Shown one piece after another: positions 32,964 through 40,016 of a stretch of 44,969 nt of DNA. The DNA is from a bacterium (lineage in GTDB: Bacteria > Planctomycetota > J058 > JAJDCP01). Under the pieces are notes generated by a model. That model had not been told where the DNA came from and ran no database searches. It was given only the letters and a program-made list of their open reading frames with translations. The stretch is from assembly GCA_030428695.1 (NCBI GenBank), contig JAUIEM010000012.1, positions 1-44,969 of the forward strand, read 5' to 3'. Numbering within the stretch: position 1 is the first letter of the stretch; each line of letters opens with the position of its first letter. The translations under genes were made by a program, and so were the position numbers.

Positions 32964-33128
32964 ATGCTGAAGACCCCGCTTGTCGTCCGGATCCCCGAAG
33001 TCGAGCGCGACCGCCTCGACGCCCTGGCGGCCGAAGCCGGAGTGACCCGGTCGGAGCTCGTGCGCGCGGCGATCGCGATCGGCGCAGGCCGCATCGCCCG
33101 GCACCCGAAGATCATCGCGGCGCTCTGA
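32964..33128 (+). CDS. CopG-type ribbon-helix-helix regulator
   Basis: 54 residues, the full size of a minimal ribbon-helix-helix repressor. VVRIPEVERDRLDALAAEAGVTRSELVRAAIAIGAGRI shows the beta strand and both helices with the usual SELVRAAI signature. AGGAGG lies before the ATG at 32964; a longer frame from 32895 crosses the operator and was rejected. The promoter region at 32884-32929, rich in inverted repeats, suggests that it represses itself and perhaps the genes downstream. Confidence 0.8.
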   Translation: MLKTPLVVRIPEVERDRLDALAAEAGVTRSELVRAAIAIGAGRIARHPKIIAAL

Positions 33129-33152
33129 CCGCGCGCTGCGCAGGAGACACCC

Positions 33153-34046
33153 ATGCCCACCTTGACCGCCGCCGACACCGCCCCGAAGTCGACCCCGATC
33201 CCACCGTCGCCGCCGAGGCTGCCGGCGACCCGCGAGCAGCGCGAAGCCGAGCACCAGGCGCGCCTCGCCGAGCTCGCCGACCGTGGCATCGAGCTGCCGA
33301 CCGCGAGCGAGAATCCCGACGCCGACGTGCTCGAGGCCCTCGCCCGGGTCGCCGACACCGAGGCCGCCAAGCGCCACAAGGACGCGCAGCACGCGCTCGC
33401 CTACCGGAAGAAGGCCGCCAAGGTCGCCCACAAGGCGCTCGCGGCGCTGCCGGTGGACGCGTCCAGCGACGAGCGGCGCCCGCTCGAGGACGAAGCGCGG
33501 CGTGCCGACGAGCGGCTGGCCCAGGCCGAGGGGCGCGCCCAGAACGCGGCGAACCGCGGGCAGAAGGCCGTCGCCCTCGACGCCCTGGCGGCGGAGACCG
33601 GTCTGGACCCCCGCGCCCTGTCGGACGCGCTGCGCCGACTGCACAACCGCGGTCTGGTCTCGAAGTGGGGCGGCCGGGTCGGCCTGAACCAGCATGGCGC
33701 GTGGAAGGAACAGACCCTGTCCCTGATCGCGCTCAAGGTCGCGGACGGCGGCGGCGTCGCGAACATCCGCCACCTGATGGCGGGCTACCGGCGTCCGGAC
33801 ACCTTCCCCCTCGGACCGCTGCGCTGGCTCGCGGCCGAGGGCCGGATCGAGCTGCACCCGCCCGGCGTCTACGAGACGACCATCGACGACTTCCGCTTCG
33901 CCGTCGAGCGGCTGAACAACGTCGACAAGCGTCCCGCCGTGCTGCATGTCACCCTGCCGCGGTCGGCGCTGGCCCGTGCCGTCGACGCCTACCGCAGCCT
34001 GTCGCCGTCCGACCGGGCGGCCTTCCGTGAGGAGATCGACCGATGA
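33153..34046 (+). CDS. Coiled-coil and winged-helix-like protein, unknown function
   Basis: 297 residues. Proline-rich start, then a charged coiled coil (residues about 25-145, REQREAEHQARLAELADRG, ARRADERLAQAEGRAQNAAN), then a winged-helix-like segment (ALDALAAETGLDPRALSDALRRLHNRGLVSKWGG) and a C-terminal domain with HVTLPRSALARAVDAYRSLSPSDRAAFREEID. AGGAG precedes the ATG. The stop overlaps the next start by 4 bases. It could be a regulator or a plasmid/phage replication or partition factor; nothing decides it. Confidence 0.7.
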   Translation: MPTLTAADTAPKSTPIPPSPPRLPATREQREAEHQARLAELADRGIELPTASENPDADVLEALARVADTEAAKRHKDAQHALAYRKKAAKVAHKALAALPVDASSDERRPLEDEARRADERLAQAEGRAQNAANRGQKAVALDALAAETGLDPRALSDALRRLHNRGLVSKWGGRVGLNQHGAWKEQTLSLIALKVADGGGVANIRHLMAGYRRPDTFPLGPLRWLAAEGRIELHPPGVYETTIDDFRFAVERLNNVDKRPAVLHVTLPRSALARAVDAYRSLSPSDRAAFREEIDR

Positions 34047-34363
34047 CGTACCCGTACACCACCAGCGGCGCCGAAAGCGACCGCGGCGTCCGCCGCCACC
34101 TGGGCACGCTGGCCGGCGACAACGCCTACCGCGCCAACCGCCTGCAGGCGATGATCGGATCGGCCGAGGGTCGCCAGCGCGCGGGCCTGCCGCCGTACAC
34201 CGAGCAGACCGGCCCGCGCGGCGACTTCCTGCAGGAGGCGCGCGCCGTCGCGGCCGACACCGGGCTGCCGCTGTACAAGGCGATGATCCAGGTCAAGGCC
34301 CGCTTCCCCGGCCTGCACGGGGCGTACAAGCGCGCCCTGGGCGCTACCGTCCATCAGGGCTGA
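34043..34363 (+). CDS. Small protein with a domain shared with the S49 peptidase tail
   Basis: 106 residues. No known family. Its C-terminal part (DFLQEARAVAADTGLPLYKAMIQVKARFPGLHGAYKRAL) resembles the last 35 residues of the S49 peptidase two genes downstream (AFLEQAQARAADRGLSLHQSMRELHNLEPGLAAEYRRIF). Such a segment may be a scaffold or capsid-assembly signal. It starts in the ATGA overlap with the previous gene. Confidence 0.65.
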   Translation: MTYPYTTSGAESDRGVRRHLGTLAGDNAYRANRLQAMIGSAEGRQRAGLPPYTEQTGPRGDFLQEARAVAADTGLPLYKAMIQVKARFPGLHGAYKRALGATVHQG

Positions 34364-34366
34364 GCT

Positions 34367-34699
34367 GTGGATCGGCCGATTGAGGCGTGGCCCGCGGGGA
34401 ATCAGGGTGCCGGCGATGCGCCCGAGACGGCCGCGCCGATCACCGAGGCCGCGCCGCCGCGCAACGGCGACGACACGTCCGCGCCTGTGGGCGTCCGGGT
34501 CCGCGTCGCGCCGGGCGTGTCGGGCACGGTCTATTTCGGGTACCACGGCGGCATCACCGCCAGCGGCGGCACGCAGGGCATCCCCCTGCAGGCCGGCGAA
34601 GCCGAGACGTTGCGGGTGTCCAACGCCAACAAGGTGTTCGTCGTGCGCGGCGGCGCGAGCCAGACCTTCATCTGGCACGTCGTGAACAGGGGGACCTGA
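34367..34699 (+). CDS. Small beta-rich protein, possible virion component
   Basis: 110 residues from GTG. A disordered Pro/Ala-rich start is followed by a beta-rich domain (VRVRVAPGVSGTVYFGYHGGITASGGTQGIPLQAGEAETLRVSNANKVFVVRGGASQTFIWHVV). The pattern resembles small phage decoration or fibre-type proteins, but no family was recognised. It lies between two genes sharing an assembly-like domain. Confidence 0.6.
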   Translation: MDRPIEAWPAGNQGAGDAPETAAPITEAAPPRNGDDTSAPVGVRVRVAPGVSGTVYFGYHGGITASGGTQGIPLQAGEAETLRVSNANKVFVVRGGASQTFIWHVVNRGT

Positions 34700-34700
34700 C

Positions 34701-35804
34701 ATGCTCGGCACGCCGTGGGCGATGGAGCCCGGCCGTCTGGGGCAGCTTGCCCACCGGGTAGCGACCGCCGCCGACCCGCTCAAGGTGCTGGCGCTGCGTT
34801 CGTCGGCGACGTGGCGCGGCTACCGGCTCGAGGACGGGCGCGCCCACATCGAGGTACGCGGCGTCCTGATGCGGCGTGCGCCCTGGTACGCGGCCTTGTT
34901 CGGCGGCGTCACCGAGACGGACACCATCGCGGCGCAGGTGCTCGAGGCGGACCAGGCCCGCGGCGTCGAGGCGATCGTCCTGCACTTCGACAGCCCCGGC
35001 GGTGAAGTCGACGGCCTCGAGGCCGCGGCCGAGGCGATCGCCGGTGCGACGAAGCCCACCCTGGCGGTGGTCGACGGCCTCGCCGCGAGCGGCGCGTACT
35101 GGCTCGCGAGCCAGGCCGACGAGGTCTCGGCAACGTCGACGTCCCAGGTCGGCAGCATCGGCGTCTACACCGTGCTGACCGACAGCTCGAAGGCAGCCGA
35201 GCGCCGAGGCATCAAGGTGCATGTCCTGCGCAGCGGCGAGCAGAAGGGCGTCGGTGTCCCCGGTGCGCCGATCGCGGACGCGTCCCTGGACGGGCTGCGC
35301 GAAGTGGTCGACGGCCTGGCGGCGCTGTTCGTCGGTCGCGTGGCTTCCGGCCGCCGGCTGAGTCCGGCCGCTGCGCGCGAGCTCGCGACGGGGCAGACCT
35401 GGCTCGCGGCCGAGGCGCAGAAGCGCGGGCTGGTGGATCGCGTCGAGGGCCTCGACGCCGCGCTGGTCCGCAGCCGATCCGCGAGCCGCGTCGCTGCCGA
35501 GCTCGAGGCGTTCCGCGCGACGAGGCGGCCCGAGTCGATCAGCCCCGAGCAGCAGGCGGCCAACGCTCGCCGCATCGCGGAGCTGCGTGGGCAGCTCGCC
35601 GAGGCGCGGACCGTGGCCAGCGCCCGTGCCCGTGCGAGGGCCGAGTACTCCAACCCGGCGATGGCCTTTCTCGAACAAGCGCAGGCCCGCGCAGCCGACC
35701 GCGGCCTGAGCCTGCACCAGTCGATGCGCGAGCTCCACAACCTAGAACCGGGCCTGGCGGCCGAGTACCGGCGCATCTTCGGAGTCGACGTTGCCTATTC
35801 ATGA
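34701..35804 (+). CDS. S49-family serine peptidase (phage head-protease / SppA type)
   Basis: 367 residues. The Ser/Lys dyad is in place: S130 in DGLAASGAYWLAS and K182 in RSGEQKGVG, with HFDSPGGEVDG and STSQVGSIGVYT around them. In phages such enzymes (for example lambda gpC-like) cut the scaffold during head maturation. The C-terminal third is helical and coiled-coil-like, as in fused scaffolds, and ends with the segment shared with the 106-residue protein. The next gene overlaps it by 14 bases. No portal or major capsid gene is seen beside it, which is unusual. Confidence 0.9.
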   Translation: MLGTPWAMEPGRLGQLAHRVATAADPLKVLALRSSATWRGYRLEDGRAHIEVRGVLMRRAPWYAALFGGVTETDTIAAQVLEADQARGVEAIVLHFDSPGGEVDGLEAAAEAIAGATKPTLAVVDGLAASGAYWLASQADEVSATSTSQVGSIGVYTVLTDSSKAAERRGIKVHVLRSGEQKGVGVPGAPIADASLDGLREVVDGLAALFVGRVASGRRLSPAAARELATGQTWLAAEAQKRGLVDRVEGLDAALVRSRSASRVAAELEAFRATRRPESISPEQQAANARRIAELRGQLAEARTVASARARARAEYSNPAMAFLEQAQARAADRGLSLHQSMRELHNLEPGLAAEYRRIFGVDVAYS

Positions 35805-36207
35805 TGCGGATGGATTCCCCCGAGCCCGCCGTGAGGCGCGCCCGGTTTTCTCCGCTGCCGAGGCAGCCGCTCAGTACGTCGCCCGCACCGCCGACCTGGC
35901 GGAGGCGCTCGTCCGCGACCTGCTGCGCGACGACGGGCGCCTGCGCGGTTGTGCCCTCGACGGCCCGGCGATCGCTGCCGAGGTGGAGCAGCTGCGCTAC
36001 CTGCGCGGGCGTGCGCCGCTGTCGGCGAGGATCGACGCGGGCGAGACCTGGCTGCAGCACGACGTGGGGCAACGGCTGCTCGACGACGGCCTGGGCGAGG
36101 GCGCCGTGCGCCTGGCGCTCGAGGTGTTCGCGGCGCTGCGCAGGCTGACCAGACCGAAGGCGAAGCGGCGTCCGTGGCGGCGCCGAAGTGCCGCGGTGGC
36201 GGCGTAG
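35791..36207 (+). CDS. Small helical protein of unknown function
   Basis: 138 residues from TTG at 35791, with GGAG 6 bases upstream. Helical, ending in a basic tail (RPKAKRRPWRRR). The position after the head protease suggests a head-tail or completion protein, but no family was recognised. Confidence 0.6.
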   Translation: MPIHDADGFPRARREARPVFSAAEAAAQYVARTADLAEALVRDLLRDDGRLRGCALDGPAIAAEVEQLRYLRGRAPLSARIDAGETWLQHDVGQRLLDDGLGEGAVRLALEVFAALRRLTRPKAKRRPWRRRSAAVAA

Positions 36208-36219
36208 AGGGGGCGGTAG

Positions 36220-36602
36220 ATGATCCGTCGCATGCCGGTCGCCTTCCTGCGCGCACCAGACTCTCACATGGCGGAAGTCGGTGGCCTGGTGCTCGTGCGC
36301 CCGGTCGCGGTCCCGGGGACGCCCGCGGATCTGCTCGAGGATCTGCGCGCCCTGCTGTGGGATCTCGCTCGAGGCCGCCAGGGTCGACACCAGGTGTTCG
36401 TTGACGGGCTGCGGCCGAGCTCCCGCAGACAGACATCGACGCGGCTTGGCTCGGGGACCCGGAGACCGTGCGCCGGCTGGCGGCTGCGGTCGTCGCCGGC
36501 GATGTGGAGCTCGAGGCGGCAGCGGCGCCGTTGCACGGCACGATCGAGATGGTTGCCGCTATGAAGGCGGCGGGGCGCAAGCTGAGAGGGCGGCAGCGAT
36601 GA
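36220..36602 (+). CDS. Two-frame gene upstream of the tape-measure-like gene
   Basis: The first frame starts at ATG 36220 (GAGGGGG upstream) and looks coding up to about 36408 (PADLLEDLRALLWDLARG ... HQVFVDG). After that this frame turns Arg/Ser-rich, while the -1 frame, open from 36405 and with no start codon until GTG 36468, looks coding (AAAELPQTDIDAAWLGDPETV...AAMKAAGRKLRGRQR) and ends at TGA 36600, overlapping the next ATG. Either a programmed -1 frameshift, as in many phage tail-assembly chaperones just before the tape measure, or a one-base lesion. No classical slippery heptamer is seen. The fused product would be about 127 residues. Confidence 0.5.
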
Positions 36603-36886
36603 TCCACCTGACCGAGCACGACTGCGAGCTGTTCCTGCGCGCCGGCGGCGTCCTGGACCTCGAGACGTTCGCCGGCCTCGACGCGCCGGAGCGGGAGGCA
36701 TTCGCGCGGGCCGGCGACCGGGTGCGCAGTGACCTTGCCCGCGCCATCGCGGCCGCGCAGGAAGCGCCCGTGTCGTTCCTCGACGAGTCGAGAAAAGCGC
36801 AGGGCAAGCTCAGTTTCCGGGCGAGCCGCCAGCTCCGGGAAGCGGTCCACCGAGTGGCGAAGGAGGCGCGGCATGGCGCGCGGTAG
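36599..36886 (+). CDS. Small protein of unknown function
   Basis: 95 residues. Starts MIHLTEHDCELFLRAGGVLDLETFAGL in an ATGA overlap with the end of the preceding two-frame gene. Acidic, helical. It ends 13 bases inside the tape-measure-like gene. Position suggests a tail-assembly role; no family recognised. Confidence 0.6.
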   Translation: MIHLTEHDCELFLRAGGVLDLETFAGLDAPEREAFARAGDRVRSDLARAIAAAQEAPVSFLDESRKAQGKLSFRASRQLREAVHRVAKEARHGAR

Positions 36887-37400
36887 CAAGAAGAAGGTCA
36901 CCATCAGCATCGGCTTCGACACCAGCGAGGCGAAGCGAGACCTAAAGGGGCTGGACAAGGAAGTCGAGCGCACCGGCAAGAAGTCGGCGAGCACGGGCAT
37001 CAGCGGGATGGCACTTGCGGGCGGTGCCCTGGGCGGGATCGCCGCGACGATGGGCACCGTGCACCGCGCTGGCAACCCCGCGATGTACGAGCTGGCGTCA
37101 CAGCGCTTCGAGCAGTTTTCGCGGAACGTCACCGGCGAGACGCCGGACCAGCCGGCCGAGATGCAGGCCCGCAACGTCGTCGCAGAGCAGGAAGGCAGCC
37201 GCCGGGCCGCGGGGCTACCCGACCGTAGCAGCGATCAGCTCAAGGCCGCGATCGAGCGGCTCACCAAGGCGTTCACGAAGGCCGAGGAAGGCCGCCGCGC
37301 GGTCGAGACCTTGCCCACCAAGGGCGAGGAGCGGTTGAGCGGCGCTGCCAACATCGCCGGCCGGGAGTTGCGGCGCTGGATCCGCGACCTACTCCCGTGA
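36873..37400 (+). CDS. Short tape-measure-like protein
   Basis: 175 residues. The N-terminal part (VTISIGFDTSEAKRDLKGLDKEVERTGKKSASTG, then a Gly/Ala hydrophobic stretch ALAGGALGGIAATMG) looks like the start of a phage tape-measure protein, but full tape measures have 600 or more residues. It may be a truncated form, a very short tail, or an unrelated coiled coil. AAGGAGG lies 6 bases before the ATG, a strong site. The stop overlaps the next start (GTGA). Confidence 0.5.
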   Translation: MARGSKKKVTISIGFDTSEAKRDLKGLDKEVERTGKKSASTGISGMALAGGALGGIAATMGTVHRAGNPAMYELASQRFEQFSRNVTGETPDQPAEMQARNVVAEQEGSRRAAGLPDRSSDQLKAAIERLTKAFTKAEEGRRAVETLPTKGEERLSGAANIAGRELRRWIRDLLP

Positions 37401-37858
37401 GCTGGCCCGTGCTGATCGGCCTGGACCACGACGGCGACAGCTACGCCGGCGCCCTGTACGGCCTGTGGCGCGCCTTCCGCGGCCCGACGCCTGAGGCTGT
37501 CGCGGTTGCCCTGGTGCGGCATGCCGAGGCCGTCCTGTGGGACATCCACCGCGGTCGGCTGGTGCTCGCCGTCGCGTCCGAGGGCGCGCTTGCCGACCTG
37601 CCGGCGATCCGCGTTCGCGCCGATGCCGACGTTGCCATCGCGGTCCTGCCCATGTTCGGGCTGTGGAGGATCGGCGGCACCTTCGACGAGGCCGTCGAGC
37701 TCGTGCGCGACGACGCGGCGCAGCTTGCCGAGCGCGTCGTATCGGGCCGCCTGTCGCTGCGTCCGCACCTCCTCGCCGGCGTCGATGGCTTCGGCGCTGA
37801 CGAGGCGTCCGCCGCCCTCGTGGCAGCCAACGCGGCTCTCGACGGGATCGGGCACTGA
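37397..37858 (+). CDS. Unknown protein, related to the gene before the tape measure
   Basis: 153 residues from GTG in a 4-bp overlap. The stretch PTPEAVAVALVRHAEAVLWDIHRGRLVLAVASEGALADLP resembles GTPADLLEDLRALLWDLARG...HQVFVDGxAAAELP of the gene at 36220, so the two flank the tape-measure-like gene as apparent paralogues. Function unknown; last intact gene of this rightward block. Confidence 0.6.
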   Translation: MSWPVLIGLDHDGDSYAGALYGLWRAFRGPTPEAVAVALVRHAEAVLWDIHRGRLVLAVASEGALADLPAIRVRADADVAIAVLPMFGLWRIGGTFDEAVELVRDDAAQLAERVVSGRLSLRPHLLAGVDGFGADEASAALVAANAALDGIGH

Positions 37859-37860
37859 GT

Positions 37861-37928
37861 CCCGATCCGGGCCACAGTCCGGCGCACTGACCCCCGATCC
37901 GGTGGCCAGTCGGCGCGGCCCGATCCGG
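37861..37928. repeat. Three copies of CCCGATCCGG
   Basis: Direct repeats at 37861-37870, 37893-37902 and 37919-37928; the first two extend imperfectly through a G-C-C-A-n-GTC-n-GGCGC segment. They lie just past the end of the gene block, in decayed sequence. Confidence 0.5.
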
Positions 37929-37969
37929 GACCCGCAACAGGGGCCGAGGCGCGGCCCCAGTGTCCCCCG

Positions 37970-38110
37970 AGCCGGGGAAGGGTCGACACCGGCGAGGCCG
38001 TCGAGGGGCTCGACTACCACGGGACGCAGGACCCTTGAGCGCTGGTCAACACGCTGAACATCTGCCGGCGGCACCTGACGCAAGGCCAGAAGGCCGCCTT
38101 CGCTGTCGGT
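37970..38110 (+). pseudogene. Broken ParB-like gene remnant
   Basis: One frame reads EAVEGLDYHGTQDP, a TGA at 38036-38038, then ALVNTLNICRRHLTQGQKAAFAV. This matches the ParB/Spo0J-like signature seen in phage proteins (D-P-x-x-x-V-x-x-x-N-x-x-R-R-H-L-T-x-x-Q-x-A). The stop and the loss of coding character on both sides indicate a decayed fragment. No intact gene is seen in 37859-38347. Confidence 0.6.
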
Positions 38111-38347
38111 GGACAACTACAAGCGCATCAAGCGCACCGTCCCCGAGCAGCCCACAACGACAGAACGTGTCGCCCTGGCGGCTGCTCGGCTGCCCTGGCG
38201 GCGGAAGTCGCGACGGCAGCATGCGGGTCCCCGGCGATTCATCGCGAGACGCGTCGTAGGGGCCCGATTCGGGCGCCGGCGGGGGAGACGTGCTATCGGT
38301 GTCGGTGGTCGGCGATCGGCGCAGGACGCGCGGCTGTCGAGGTCGAT

Positions 38348-38575
38348 TCAGGCGGAGGCGGAGTCTGCATCTCTGACGACCTGGGCGACGTCCAAGCCGT
38401 CGAAGATGTCGAGCTGGAAGCGGCCGGCGAGGAAGCCGTCGACGAGGCCGAGGAAGACATCGTTCTTCGAGACGGCGCGGCCCTTGTCGAGCTTGAGCTT
38501 CGCCATCACGAGTTCGAGAAGGGCGTTGTCTCGCGCAGGCAAGCGCACGGTCAACCTGTCGACTTCGGCGGACAT
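38348..38575 (-). CDS. Minus-strand ribbon-helix-helix-like regulator
   Basis: 75 residues: VDRLTVRLPARDNALLELVMAKLKLDKGRAVSKNDVFLGLVDGFLAGRF has a strand followed by two helices, as in ribbon-helix-helix proteins. GGAGG lies 5-6 bases before the ATG, and a TAGAAT -10-like box is at 38606-38601. It is the only leftward gene of the element and is divergent from the early operon, the usual place for a repressor of a lysogenic switch. Confidence 0.7.
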   Translation of the reverse strand: MSAEVDRLTVRLPARDNALLELVMAKLKLDKGRAVSKNDVFLGLVDGFLAGRFQLDIFDGLDVAQVVRDADSASA

Positions 38576-38640
38576 GGTAGCCTCCGGCTGTTACGACGCC
38601 ATTCTATCACGGTGCCCCGTCAGATTCACGCGAGCGAAGT

Positions 38641-38669
38641 TTGACGTCTTGACGTCTCGGTGGTACGCT
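38641..38669 (+). promoter_or_regulatory. Rightward early promoter with tandem TTGACGTC
   Basis: TTGACGTC is repeated head to tail at 38641-38656; the first copy supplies a -35, with a weak -10 (TACGCT) after a 17-base spacer. The repeated palindromic core GACGTC is a likely binding site for a dimeric regulator between the divergent genes. Confidence 0.5.
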
Positions 38670-38695
38670 CGAGATGTCCGCGCACAACAAAGAGC

Positions 38696-38736
38696 TGAGC
38701 CCTGGGACACGCCGGCAAGCAGTTCCCCAGGGCTCA
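38696..38736 (+). promoter_or_regulatory. Perfect 11-bp leader hairpin
   Basis: TGAGCCCTGGG (38696-38706) pairs exactly with CCCAGGGCTCA (38726-38736) around a 19-base loop, in the untranslated leader of the early operon. No T-run follows, so it is not a simple terminator. Confidence 0.65.
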
Positions 38737-38810
38737 ACAGACCGACCGACCCCGACCCGAAGGCCGAAGCGCGGCGGCCCTGGCAGGATACCACGCCACC
38801 GGGCGCGGGG

Positions 38811-38833
38811 GAAGTCGGCGGAGGACTTCCGCC
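38811..38833 (+). promoter_or_regulatory. Mutually exclusive hairpins over the ribosome-binding site
   Basis: GGCGGA (38817-38822) can pair with TCCGCC (38828-38833) and hide the ribosome site GGAGG (38820-38824). Alternatively GAAGTC (38811-38816) pairs with GACTTC (38824-38829), leaving most of it in a loop. The ATG follows directly at 38834. Confidence 0.45.
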
Positions 38834-39121
38834 ATGACCGACCAGACCAACGCCTTCCGCCCCCTCGACGTGTCCGAGTACGACTGCATCGCCGCGTTCC
38901 TCGCCGCGAGCGCGCACATCACCGGCGCCGAGTGGCCGAACCGCCAGGCCGAGCAGCAGGCGCTCGCGGCCCTCGACGTCTTCCTCGCCAGCCTCGGCTT
39001 CCAGCTCGAAGACGGCGCCGCCCGCGACCCGAGCGGGCGCATGTGGGACCTGAGCGCCGACAAGCCGGAGGTGCTCGGCATCTCGATTCCGCTCGACGTC
39101 GAGCCGGGAGCGGACCGTTGA
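38834..39121 (+). CDS. Small early protein, paralogue of the gene at 39465
   Basis: 95 residues, acidic. CIAAFLAASAHITGAEWPNRQAEQQALAALDVFLASLGFQLEDGAARDPSGRMWDLS closely parallels the start of the 183-residue protein at 39465 (EIAAYLRACHDFTETAWPTPGAERRALEGIDRILTGIGWRF...GGAVWAVD). First gene of a five-gene overlapping operon. Function unknown. Its ribosome site may be controlled by RNA folding. Confidence 0.65.
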   Translation: MTDQTNAFRPLDVSEYDCIAAFLAASAHITGAEWPNRQAEQQALAALDVFLASLGFQLEDGAARDPSGRMWDLSADKPEVLGISIPLDVEPGADR

Positions 39122-39468
39122 CCGCCGTCGCGCCGGCGGGCGCACCCTTCGTTGACCGCGGCCTGGCCCGCTGCTTCACCCTCGAGGTCCGCGAAGACAA
39201 CTTCGACGGCACCATCGAGAAGGACGACACGCTGTTCTGCAGCTACGCCGAATACGCCGACGTCGGCCAGCTCGCGTGGGCGGCGCTGCGCGTGGGCGGC
39301 TACGTCACTGGGCGCCTCGTCCTCGAGGACGGCGAGCGCCTGCTGCGGATCGCGGACGACGTCGTCTTCCAGCTCGAGGACATGCCGCTCGGACGCGTCG
39401 TCGCGCTGGCGCGCAAGCCGCGCGGCGTCCCCACGGACGAGGAAGCCGAACCGGAGGCGGAGCTGTGA
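39118..39468 (+). CDS. Possible degenerate S24/LexA-fold protein
   Basis: 116 residues from TTG in a TTGA overlap. CFTLEVREDNFDGTIEKDDTLFCSYAEYADVGQLAWAAL...GYVTGRLVLEDGERLLRI...LGRVVALARK follows the order of blocks in the S24 (LexA/CI C-terminal) peptidase fold, where the first part normally reads D-S-M-x-P-T-I-x-x-G-D. Here the catalytic serine position holds asparagine and no matching lysine is visible, so it would not cleave itself. The assignment is tentative. Confidence 0.55.
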   Translation: MTAVAPAGAPFVDRGLARCFTLEVREDNFDGTIEKDDTLFCSYAEYADVGQLAWAALRVGGYVTGRLVLEDGERLLRIADDVVFQLEDMPLGRVVALARKPRGVPTDEEAEPEAEL

Positions 39469-40016
39469 CCGGCCCCGCCCCGCGCGCTGATCGCGAGCGC
39501 GCGGAGATCGCGGCCTACCTGCGGGCCTGCCACGACTTCACCGAGACGGCGTGGCCGACGCCGGGGGCTGAGCGGCGGGCGCTCGAGGGCATCGACCGGA
39601 TCCTGACCGGCATCGGCTGGCGCTTCATCGCTGGCGTCGCGGTGTCTCCGGGCGGCGCCGTGTGGGCTGTCGACGAAGCCGAGCCGGAGAAGATCGACCC
39701 GGCGTCCCTTCCCGAGACGGAGCGCGCGGAGCTGGCGGCCGCAGGCGTCGTTGCGCGGGCGCCGGCGCCGAAGCGGCGCGTCTCCCCGCGGCAGGCCCGC
39801 AAGGCCGGTCGCCTGCTCTCGCTCGCGGTCCAGGCCCTCGACGCCAGCGCGACCGCGCTGCGCAGGACGGAGCACGCCGACGCGACCAAGCTCGCTCGGC
39901 TGCTCGAGGGTCTCGTCGGTGACGTCGTCGACGTCAGCGGCGAGCTCGCCGACCTGCTGGGCATGCTCGAGTTCGCGGCGGTTGCCGCACGGCTCGAGGG
40001 GGTGGAGCATGGCTAG
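39465..40016 (+). CDS. Early protein of unknown function
   Basis: 183 residues from GTG in a GTGA overlap. The N-terminal 65 residues resemble the whole of the protein at 38834. The C-terminal part is a long helix pair (RQARKAGRLLSLAVQALDASATALRRTEH, LLEGLVGDVVDVSGELADLLGMLEFAAVAARL). Probably binds another small protein of the operon or DNA; not recognised. Confidence 0.6.
   Translation: MTGPAPRADRERAEIAAYLRACHDFTETAWPTPGAERRALEGIDRILTGIGWRFIAGVAVSPGGAVWAVDEAEPEKIDPASLPETERAELAAAGVVARAPAPKRRVSPRQARKAGRLLSLAVQALDASATALRRTEHADATKLARLLEGLVGDVVDVSGELADLLGMLEFAAVAARLEGVEHG

Noticed and set aside
38036..38038. TGA read as selenocysteine in the ParB-like fragment
   Set aside because: No SECIS-like hairpin was apparent and the coding signal is lost on both sides, so decay is simpler.
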